Below, piece after piece: positions 20,401 to 32,400 of a stretch of DNA of 64,000 nucleotides. The position numbers were made by a program, and so were the translations under genes. Numbering within the stretch: position 1 is the first letter of the stretch; every line of letters starts with the position of its first letter. The notes below the pieces were generated by a model. The model had not been told where the DNA came from. It did no database searches and saw only the letters and a list, made by a program, of their open reading frames with translations. Source of the DNA: Mesaphorura yosii (Eukaryota; Arthropoda; Collembola; Poduromorpha; Tullbergiidae); assembly GCA_009869945.1 (NCBI GenBank), contig WIXG01000180.1, positions 1-64,000 of the forward strand. The letters run 5' to 3'.

Positions 20401-23400
20401 ATATGTCCGGATGGGAAAAGAAGGCAGAGCCAGAGGAGAAGAGAAACTGATGTCGGGCATTAATGAGCTTGAGTGATGCAGTTGCCGCCGCGCTGATTAA
20501 TCATTAAGAGACAGGATAGCAGAGTGAGAAAGCGAGGCCTGATAAGTTATGGTAGTCATTCTCCCTAGAAACTTTGTTTATTGATTGTCACAGCATAATG
20601 GCTTAGTTTTCTTCGACTGGCTTGGTGGGATTGCAAGTCAGCGTTCTCGGAATCAATACTAGAGCATCCCTTCCGTTTTATTTTCTTTTTCATAACTTGC
20701 AATGACATAATTTGGTGCGATTGTTGAGTGAATTATTGCGCACGAGGCAAATGGAGTCAAGAGCGTAATTGCTGATAATTTCGACAAAGAGTTGGCTGTG
20801 ATTAGACTAGTGATCTATAAAGGAAAGGAAGTTTACCTTGCTTAGGAAAGTTTCTTTGAGGTTAAGAATATTCGAGTATATTAATGCACTTTAGAAATGA
20901 GTCGTTCAAAATCCTCCAACTCCCGAGACTGAGCTCTTCGAGTATTGGAATGATGAGGAGTGCGAATAATTTTCCATGGCAGTAATTGTTGAGTCTTTAA
21001 TCCGCACTAGAAGGTGCCTGCACAAAGTCTTTCCTTGACACCATTAAGATCCCACACACCTACTCAATGAAATGATCATGACTTTGCGGTTTTTACCGTG
21101 CTCACTGCAGAATTGCTGTGCTGCTAGGATGAAAACCGCTCCTGCTCTCCCACTTGACACAATGCCTAATTGCTTTCTGCGTATCCCATTTCACTTCCCT
21201 TCTTTCTCTCTCTGAACTTTTAGTTGCGAAGCCAAACTTTGAGCCAGAAGTTCGCAACGTGAATGGTCTGCTCGGGTTTCCTGTTTTGCTGGAATGCGGC
21301 ATTCCGAGCCACTTCCGCGAGCACGTCTCAATCAGCGCCTGGGTCAAAGACAATTCTTTTCTGATTTCCAAGTCGCCTTCCAGCAAATATTACATTACAC
21401 CTGAGGGCCAGCTGATCATTTGGGAGCTCTCGTCGGAAGACGCGTACAGCTCGTATCAGTGCCAGACGCTAAATCTTCTCACGGGAGAGACGGCCACGAG
21501 TTCGGCTGGGAACGTTTTGCTGAGAGGTTGGTTGCTGTAAAATTTTTATGTCTTTTTATTCGTGCAACTGCTTTGCCACTAAAAATGTTATGACTTTTGC
21601 TTATAATATTGCACCAACAACCATCATAAGCAGCTGCGACCGAAGTAATTGGCCCTCCTGTAATTCACCATAAAGCACACAGAGTTAGATTAAAAGAGGG
21701 CGAGAGTCTGCTGCTGCCCTGCCTCGCGTTCGGCCAGCCGAAGCCTTATGTCAGGTACACACATCTAGCCAAAATTGAAACAGTGCTCCGAAATTTCAAC
21801 CGGATCACAGGAACTGAATACGCACTCCTCTGTTTTATTACTCATGCGTGAGCTCAGATGGTACAGACGCTTGGAGTACGGCTTAATCCAGATCATGGAG
21901 TCTGACTCGACCAACACCGACGTCCATGCCGATGTGAGCTCCAGCCAGCAGGCGCTGGCGATCAACAACGCTCAAGGAATTCTCGGTGGTCTGTATGTTT
22001 GCAATGCGTCCAATGCACTCGGCAGTGATACGATGGAGGTTCGTGTAAAATTAATAAAGTAATTAAAGTTTCTGACAGAGTCCCCAACTTCCTTTTATTT
22101 CAGACCCAAGTGCACGTATTTGCACCACTTCAGCTGGAAATTCAACCGACAAGGCTTAACGTTAGTTTAGGACAAAGTGCTTCCTTCTCTTGCGTCGTCT
22201 CTGCCGGCGAGCCGCAGTGGATGAAAGACGGTGTGATGCTGAGAGACGGCAGTTTCTCAGGCAGAATAAAATTTATTGGCAAATCCAAGATTCAAATCGC
22301 TGATGTGGTGAAAGAGGATCAAGGCATGTGGCAGTGCTTCGTGCGGGTGGACAACGAAATGAGGCAGAGTGCGGCCGAGCTGTGGGTCGGAGGTAAGCGA
22401 GAAATGGTTCTATTAATTGACTAATTGGCCTATGGCTCCCAATTTAAACTGCGAATGGGAATAGACAAAGTCTGTGATTGCAGTCGTCGTCTGACACACG
22501 AGTCTGCAAGTTTGCCAAAACGTGGGAAATAGAATTCTTCTCATGAGAGTCAAAAGAGTCAATTCACGCTGAAAGAAGTTGAAAGTGAATGCAATCACAA
22601 GGCTGAGAAATAAATCTCGCCTTGAAAGAAAGTGATTCTCACGTACGACTTTCTCTCCTAAATGAAAGGATTGACTTTGACTAGAATACAGAATCGCACT
22701 CACGGGTTCGGCGTGTGGTGGAAGTAAATGTTGTGTGATGTTTTCTGAATGAACACATTCACTAATGCACTACCTGTGTGCCTGTGCCCGCCTTCGCCCA
22801 CGGACGTACTCCGACACTCCGCCACCGCTTTCTTTTCAGTCGTTCAATGAACAAGCGAACAAGTGAAGCTCCAGCTGAGAGAAATTGGGCCTATGTCAGC
22901 CTTCCTCGTTCCGATTATTCTCGTTGGGTTTCTTTTCCTCATTTCTATGAAACAACGTGATATTAGTGCACGCTGCGTTCGGCTTTCATCAAACGCTCGA
23001 TGGCGGTGCACGTGGTATATCCATTCTTTTACTCTTAACTGATCAAGCCAAGCGTCGTCCTTCTTGTCTTCCTCTTCGCCGGGTGACGCACTGATGTGCG
23101 GTTAATAATGACCAACTCGCAGCGAGAATTTGACAAGGAAAAATTGGCGTTGGCGTTTTTATGCTCGATAGACAGAATATTAAATTAGTGATGGGCCATT
23201 ACATCAAGCGAAGGGTGATCGCAAGGGTCTGAGGATACTCTCGTGAGGGGTAAACACAATACTCGTATGTCTCGGAACGATGAACCCGAGAAACGCAGGA
23301 TTACAAAATCCACAGTACAGTGTTTCACCATCAATAAGAATTAGAATGCCATGCCAGTTTCTTCCATCCTTCCATCTTTCGCCCGAAAAGCCAGCAGCAT

Positions 23401-26400
23401 CTGCGGACTATCTGACCCCTCACGAGTCATTTAATACTTAATAATGAAAGCCTGCTTGCCACAAGCATAATTTAGCCATTTATTAATTTCGTCTGGCGTG
23501 ACTCGGTGGCCTGGAAGCAGAGTTCGTAGCTTCTTAGTGCAAATAAGAGATACTGGTGAAGGCGAAGCAGCAGTACAACGCGAGGTGGTCGAATGTTTGC
23601 GGGCTGCGGTATTTATTCTTGGCCTACTTAATGCGCCACGGTAAATTTATGGAAGGGAACGGAGTGTTTAAACTAAATGGGGCTCTGTCTGATTCTGTCT
23701 GCTTCCAGACATCGCTGTCTCCTTCAAGTACAAATTTATCAATCAGACGGTGCAACAGTATCAACAAGTCTCCTTCCGGTGCAGTGCTTCAGGCTCTGTC
23801 AAATGGTCTTGGACTCTTGACGGTCAGTTCCGGTTCCCACTACATCTGACCCATGTGCATTCAATTTCACAGATGCTGTACAAACTCTAACATGTTATTT
23901 CAGGTTTTCCACTACCACAAAGTGACAGGTACCACCATCGTAGACGTGGGTCAGTTGTAGTAATCGGAAATTAATGAATGCTTTCCGTTCAGATTTCTGA
24001 TTGGCCAGTACACGAATGTGCACAGAGAAGTCATCAGCCATGTGAACATAACTGCGGTCAGAAACTCGGACTCAGGTAATTATTTCCAATCCGCAAGCAG
24101 CAGAACGCTTGCATTACAATTGCCCGCGGCATTTCTTGTTTGGTGCCATCTACATGCACTTTGACGTTGACAGTCGTCATAGTCATTAACGGGAAAAGAC
24201 GGCAGAACTGACGTTCTGCGTGTGTAAACTTTTCGTAGGTGAATATGCGTGCATCGGTGAGAGCGAGAGCGGAGAGCGAATTAGTCACTCGGGTGAGTCC
24301 ATGCTCGCTTGTTTGTGATGTGCACGGACATAATTAAATAAGAGAAACTGGTTGGGAATGTATTCTGCCCATTAATCATGTAGGTCGACTGAATGTGTAC
24401 GGGAAGCTCGTGGTGCGTCCAATGAACGACATTTTCACTGTTGGTGGAAAGGAGCTGAGAATAACCTGCCCTGTTGGTGGTACGCGTCGATTAATCTCAC
24501 ACCGACTAGGCTCTTACTTTAAACTCATTAATTTCTTTCTTCTCTGCAACATTAATTTAGGTTTTCCCATTGACGAAATAAAATGGTGGAAAGGTTTAAT
24601 GAACTTTCTCTTTCAATGCTATTATGAAGCGAGTGGCAATTGAACTGGTTGAATAATAACTCTTGGTTTGTGCAGACGGAGTCACGCTGCCAACAAACTA
24701 TGACCGTCAGCGGTTGGTGGGATTCAAGGAGAGCACGCTAGTCATCGAGAAGGTTGACAAGAAACTGGATGCTGGGACATATTCGTGCACCGCCAAGCGA
24801 CAGGACCAAAGAGTAGAAGGCGGCGTAGTTGTGAATATAAAAGGTAAGTACTTGCTCCCTTTCCCTCTGGCGTGCTCACAAATTAGAATTTTTGCAAACT
24901 AATTGAAAATGAAACAATCCAAGCGGGGAGAGGTGTAAGTACTTTGTTGAAAGTCAATACTTTAGTATTTCAAACAGGTCCCTAGTAATTGGCTCTGACT
25001 AGACTTCAATTTCAAGGTGCTTTTAAGGAAATGCTTGCCTTGCAGAACCGCCTGTCATCACGAAGTTTACGTTTCCATCCGTGTCTGAAGGCGAGCGCGT
25101 GAGTGTGAGTTGTGTGGTAAGAAGTGGAGAGGTCGACTCCATTTCGTGGGTTAAAGACAACCAGATTCCCCTCACGACCCTTTCGCAACACCAGAGAATG
25201 AAGATCTCGGTCCACCACCTGGACAATTTTACTAGTTCTCTGAGCATAGCCAAGCTGGATGCGCGTATACACAATGGAAACTATACGTGTGTGGCCAGAA
25301 ACAGACTCTCGACGACCAACCACACCGCAACGCTAATTGTCGAAGGTATTCTTGCTTATGCTGACTTCTAGCCGAAAAACACTTTCTGGTTAGAATGTTT
25401 CGGAATCAATTCTTGAAAGTCGTAATAATGCTGACAATGAAACAATGAATAAGGAATTCGAGTTCGACAGCAAACGCGAGCAACGGCATTAGTGCTAATC
25501 ATGAATGACAGCGACATGCAAATACGCGCAAAGCCTCTGTCAAAATGGGATCCCAGTGCAGGCGACGAGACGGCAAGTAAAGTACTCTCGAACTAACATC
25601 ATACGAATTTGAAATTCTAATTTGTAGCACGGCACCGTCATAATTGTATAATCGCAATATGAGCCATTCATTTAACCAATTCAATCATGATCCGACTCTC
25701 TTTAGCTCAACCACGCATTTCTGCCTTCTTCTTTGACGATAATGTAGTTGAAGGCATGCGTTCCGTGGAAATTCTGTGCCACAGTCAAGGTTAGACGAAC
25801 TCCAAACGTATATCTTGTAAAATTCGCACGTGTCTATCATGAAATTATTCTGCCGCATTTATGAAGGAGACGACTTATCCTTTCAATGGTTCAAAGACGA
25901 TAAACCTCTTGAAACGTCTTCGACTGGGTTCAAAGTGATTACTTTCTCCCCATTCTCCACCATTCTCACGCTGACAAATATCTCTAGTCAAATGACAGGA
26001 AATTATAGTTGCGAGGCTTCAAATGCCAAAGACAGTCGTGACGTGCACACTGCACCACTTCTTGTCAAGGGTAGGTTCAGATATTTAGCAGGATTTGCAC
26101 AAAGCACAGAGTTCGCACGTAACACAAAACCTTGCACCTGCAATAACAATGAATCGGATATTAAATATTAAATCGACCATCCTTCTCAAGATAGAAAGCG
26201 CTTAAGCACTTCGCCCTGGCACAAGCATAAGATTTTTCCGCACCGCAGCACAATCACAGCTGTTTAGAAGCCATTATTAACTTAAGTTCAAATTTTACTA
26301 GTTAAGCACGATGGAAGTAAGTTGCATGAACATGAAATATCATGGAAAAAGCGAACGATACATTTGCACAGTTTGCACCGCACCGCACTGAAATGCTGTC

Positions 26401-29400
26401 GAATGTCTGACTTCTCACTGTAAAGTCATCTGCAAGCACTGCACTGCCCAAAGCCAAAGGTTTCACTGTCATCGCCAGACTCTGATGCTTGCCTTCTGTG
26501 ACGCAGTTGCTCCAAAATGGATCACTGAACCTTTTGACCAGTCCATCGCCACCGGGAGCTATTTGGTGGTGAATTGCCAAGCCTCTGGGTAAACAACTTC
26601 ATTAGCTAATTGACGGTGCAACCAATTATCAAAATTATTCTTGTTCCACTTCAGATTCCCCAAACCTGCCATAAAATGGCAACAAGCGATTTGTAAGCGA
26701 CTCATTGTTTTATTATGTGTGTATTCGCTATCAATCTAAGCAAGTGTCATTCATTACTCCCATGACAGTTAGTTTGGACAGCAAGGAGTACCGCGAGGTG
26801 GGCTACAGAACTCCAGGAATTCTCTCCGTGGAGAACGGAACAATGATTATTGGTTTGGTTAAGAAAGAACATGAAGGGTACGTAGTAAAAATACTTCCTC
26901 CATACATCAGATGCCGTGTCATGAAAATAACTTCTTAAACGCATTTAACCCTGTCAGGACGTACATGTGTGAAGCAAACAATGGAATTGGAGCAACTCCT
27001 CTGAGGAAACTCATCCGTTTGACAGTGAACGGTAAGAAATTGCGCACATATCGCTAAATCTCTCGAAGCCACTCCAGGAAATTAAATTAATCATAAACTC
27101 GTCGGAATCCGTCTATTTTCGTGCATGCATGTGCTTGAACCACTTCTGCTCTTTCCGCACTACAAATAAGATTTGCATGTTTGTCATGATATTTGAATAG
27201 CTGCTCCACGAATGAAAGCACGTCCGCCCAAAGAGATGGTGAAGATGGGAAGCTCCGTGCGTCTTGTTTGTCAGGCTGAGGGAGATGAGCCCATCACATT
27301 CTCATGGAAATTCAAAGGAATGGCAATTGATCTCACAAAAGCCTCCAAGTAAGAACGGATTTCATCGTCCTCAATTTGTAATTTGCTTTTCTGCGGCCGT
27401 TCGACGCAGATTGCAGGGTTCTTGTTAATATTCAGCGTGATGATGACAACGTCAGTTTTCATGGAGCCCAGCCGCATAATTGAGTCTCTTGTTCCATTCA
27501 TGTTTGTTTTCTCATTGGTCTAGGTATTTGGTGACAAGTGGTTCGCCAAAGTCGTCGGAGCTCGAGATCAATCAAGTCTCTGCGGAAGATCGTGGTGATT
27601 ACGAGTGCGATGCGGCGAATGCATTTGGAAATAATGCGATTGTGATATCCCTCTTAGTGCAAGGTTCGCGGACTTTTCTCTTTTACGAGCATTTGTTTTG
27701 TTGTCTGAATGTTGGCGGAATATTGTAATAACAATAAATATGTTTTGAATCAGAGAAACCTCCAATTCCTCTGCACTTCCGCGCACTCAAGGAGTCGAGC
27801 AGATCTGTACTCTTGTCATGGTTCATGCCAACTTATGAGGAAACTTCTGTTCTCGACTTTATTATTCTTTCATCCAGAGAAGAGACAGGTTCAACATCAT
27901 AAAAACAGACTTCACGCACCACGCTTTGCCTCCTCCACTTAAGCCCCGCATTTATTTGCTTGCACTGCCGGAGAATAACGGCGCTCTTTGGCTTTTTATA
28001 TCATTGCAAGCATTTGTGTGTGCCAAAAATGAGTGCATGGTCTGAAATGGTTGTAAATTTGTGCTGCAGGAAATTGGAGCGAGGAGATTCGGAAGAAGTT
28101 CGTTCCAGGTGATCAAATGACAACGACCATCGATAATCTGACGCCTTCCACACCATATATTTTTAGGATTTCTGCGAGAAATCAAATGGGCTCGTCAGAG
28201 TTTAGTGAGAGTTTAAAGGTTCGCTTTCCCTCCTTCGCCTGCATCGTGCGGAACGAGCGTCAGTCTTCTGACTCGCATTTGCTGTGCAGGTCACAACCGA
28301 GCCTGAACCACCGAGCGGTCCGCCGATGCATGTGAGTCTGGACGCACTTTCTTCGCAACAATTGCTAGTCAAGTGGCAGGCGCCAGCCAAAGATCACAGA
28401 AATGGCAAAATTCTTGGATACTTTGTCAACTACAGGAAAAGAAGGTAATAGTCGTCTTTTTCATCCGAGAAAGAATTCACGCGCTTACTCTCGGACAAGA
28501 AGTCGTGTAGAGGCTGTGGACGTCAGTCACAAAGAACAGTTTCATACCATTATTGTGAAGTTTGGGGAAAATGTTTGGTTTCTTTCTTACCAATATTGTA
28601 AACAATTGCAATTTTTCGAATGTGTCCTGGCAGTGAGAGCGGCAACAACGGCGAGGACGAAGAAGGCTGGACGAGTCAGCTCGTTGCGGGTGAAAATGTG
28701 GCTGGAACTTTAAGTTTGGTGCTTAGAGGTCTGGAGAAGTTTACTGAGTACGAAGTGCGCGTGCAGGCATTCAACAACAAAGGTCGTGGCCCTAACAGTA
28801 CACAGATAGTTGGCACAACTCGAGAAGACGGTATTTATTATTATGATTATTACTGCAGCCACATTCTATCTCTCAGCACTCTCCACCGTGCCCCATAAAT
28901 AGTCTCAAGATGATAATTCTATTTAATTCTCTTTCCTACCTGATCAATAAGTTCCGTCCGCACCTCCGTCGGAAGTCAGCTGCCTGGCCCTGAGCTCGCA
29001 CAATATGCAAGTGAATTGGCAACCTCCGCCGAAAGCCCGGATCCACGGACGAGTTCAAGGGTACCGCGTGAGTGTGGAGACCGTTGATGAGAGTGATAAC
29101 AGTAACAGTTAAGAATGATTCATCTCGTACTCAGTCTCTAGATTCTAGTCACATACAACAATATTTACTTTTTAACGAGCAAAGTTTCATCAGATTGTAT
29201 CATTAAAATATTTGCAGCTGAGCTGGAGTCGAAAGTTAGTGGACTCACAACTGTTGTGCACGGGCTCCTGCACTTCACCAATTACAGCATCCAAGTTGCT
29301 GCGCTCACAATTGCCGGAGACGGTAAATGAAACATCAACCACATCATATGGTATTACGGGCTTATATTTTATGGAATGGGCTCGCAGTAAAGGAGAAAGT

Positions 29401-32400
29401 AATGGGCGTACTTTCGGCTTGTAGACACGATCACTGCTGTTCTAATTACCCCGGAATAATTAAAGTTGAGATATTATGGCCCGAAAATAAAAACTGGGGT
29501 AATAATTAAAGGATCGCCCAGAATACTAAGCCCAATCAAATTAATGAAGCTTGTGGACATATGTTCGGGCTGCATGCTGCCGCGAGCAGAACACACATCT
29601 AATGAAGCCTTTGCATAAGTTGCGCTGTGGTTGTGCGATCTCATTCTGTCTTTTATGTTCAGGTGTTATGAGTGTCCCAATTTACTGCAAGACTGCGGAG
29701 GCTGGTGAGTCATTATTCTAATGGTCGTTTATGGCCGAAGCCACATGTTCCTGGAAACGAGGACGTCTTTGGCTTCCGTCAAGGAATTCAGTGCCTAAAG
29801 AAAGCGCTCGCGTTTGTTTTCTAGTACCGGAGGCGCCATCAACCCTGAAAGCTGTGCATGATTTGGAGAAAAGTGCCGTCGTGTTGAGCTGGCTTCCCCC
29901 AAAGCGGGCGAACGGAGTACTGATTCACTATCACTTTTACTTGAGAAAACTTGGAGCCGGTGTCAGTCAACAGAAGCGAACAGTGTCGAACTACATTTGG
30001 ACCTACGAGCTCACGGGATTGAACTCCAACGACAAGTACGAGGCATGGGTTACTGCCGAGACAAGTGTGGGCGAAGGACCGCCGCTTCCAACGCCAGTTA
30101 CCTTCTCTCTTTCGCCACCTACTGGTAAGGAGAATAAATTGTCTTATTGCTTGGAAAGCGACGAAGATAAGGAAAGGCTATTAATATCTTTGGCGCATTG
30201 TAATTTTTGCAGCAGATCGTCGTTGCATTGTTTCCTGTGGAAGAGTGGTCACGGTTCCCTGGAAGTCTGAAGTATCCCTGCCTTGTGTCTACTTGGGAAC
30301 TGCAACAGATTTGACCTGGAAAAGGAAGGATGAAGTTCTCAACACATCGCAGAGGTAACTTTGTCGCTGCAATACGAAAAACATTCCAAGTAGAAATCTA
30401 ATTTGATGAATACTACGTACAGGATACAAGTATTAAGCAACAGTTCCCTATACATCAAGAATTGTGGCCGGAAAGACAGTGACAACTACACGTGCATTGT
30501 CAAACAGAAATACGGGGAAGATCGAATTGAGTACACACTGCAGGTTCAAGGTAAGGTCCTATCGGCATTTACTGTGCCTCTATTTCCAATTTAGTAGCAC
30601 AGGAAATTGCATTCCCTTGATTTTCCAGTGCCTCCTGGACCACCTCTTCTGCACTCAACATTCAGCGACCTCACCTCGAGTAAGACCCCTGTCACAAGCG
30701 CTTTATGAAATTATAATTCTTCAACGGTCATCTTAATACATTTGCAGTAAGACTTCAATGGAAGGTGGGAGACAATGGCGGATCAAGAATTCTAGGATTC
30801 ACCTTGAACCTCCGGGAGGAAAACGGCGAATGGGAGGAGATTTACCTTGGTCGGAAAGTCCTAACTCACGAACTGCAAGACCTTTCATGTAATTATAAGC
30901 CATGCTAAACCTAAATCTAATGATGAAGCACATGATAATGAGATTTTTTTAACAGGTGGAACTTTGTACGAATTTCATATTACTGCCAACAATAAGATTG
31001 GTGACGGTGCTTCTAGCAAGGTGTTGCAGGTGCACACGAAGGGACTGGTCACATTTCCGTCTTCATCAGAGTTCGTTGAGGCGAACTCATCTTCCATTTT
31101 GATTAATTTTGATAGTTGGAATATCACAGAGTGCCAAATAATAAATTTAAAAATTGAGTATAAAGCTTCGACGACCGGAAACTGGGTCACGGGTAATTGA
31201 ATTTCATTGCTTTACATGAATCAGTTCGTGATAAAAATTACACATGCATTCTCTGTACTTTAGGAAAAACTGAAGACAATTCACAGATCAAAGTTATCCG
31301 AATTGATGACTTGATGCCTGAAACAGAATACGTCGTCAGAATTCATTTGCTTAAGAAATCAAGCAAAATGAGTAAAGACTACGTTGTAACCACCATGCCA
31401 CTGCAAAGAGGTATTCGAGACGATGAGCATTTACAGACATGTCAGATGGGAAACTATTGCAGATTTACTTTTGTGCAATCTCAGAGCCCAATTCCGACAA
31501 CTTCAGTGCAGACACTTCCATAATTTTCCATAGCATAAGCTTGGTACTGTTATTAGGAGCGCTGCTTTTGATAGTCGTCAGTACGATCGTGGTCGCTGTG
31601 ATTCTGTACACAAGAAAAAGTATGGCAACTGATTAAGAATGCACTCATTTCCAGGCTTCACGTCTATTAAGTCTCAAATGTGTTTGAAATGTAGAAGCGA
31701 GGCGTCTGGATAAGATGGACACAGGCTCTTTATCGCAGCGGGACAACGAACAAGGATTCCTGAAAACTGCAGACTTTTCCGTTCTACACACAAAGCAATA
31801 CTCTGATGATGACAAGATTCCACGTAAGGAAATTGACTACATTGACTGGTGAACAGGTGTCTGATAATGCGCTCGTCCCGTATCGCAGAAGTTGCAGAAG
31901 ACGTTTGTCCGTACGCGACCTTTCACTTGCCCGAGACCAATAGATACGGAGGAAACTTCGACAGATACCGCCAAAGACACGAAGAGCTTACTGGAAACAT
32001 TCATCTTGTAAGCATCAAATGATTCTATGAAGTATCCACTTAATTTACGAATCCCTAACATTGAAGCAGGTTACTGGAGACTCCACTTTAAGTAGGAGAA
32101 GTTACAGAAGAAAATGCGCCATGAGCACAAGAAAAAGTGACCATACAGCGTGCTCTGGTGAAAGCGATGAATACGACAGTTATGGATCAGACTCGGACTG
32201 CCCGTCAAGAACTTATTCTAGTGTACTCACGACGCCAAACACACGATCACTGAAGAGGGAGAATCAGTATTTTTATAATGACAAGTTACTTCCGACTTCT
32301 GACTGGCAAGGGAGACCGATCCACAATTTACAAAAACAAAAGTAAGTCACAATCATTCAATCTGTGTAACATTTTGCACCTAATCTTAATCTATCGTGTA

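Noticed and set aside
19004-21223. Search for a Dscam1-type array of alternative Ig2 exons in intron 2
   Set aside because: No open stretch with Ig cysteine and tryptophan and matching phases was found; intron 2 looks empty of cassettes.
22778-22960. ORF in the Ig4-Ig5 intron as a possible alternative exon
   Set aside because: No Ig or FNIII signature and no phase 1 acceptor/donor pair around it.
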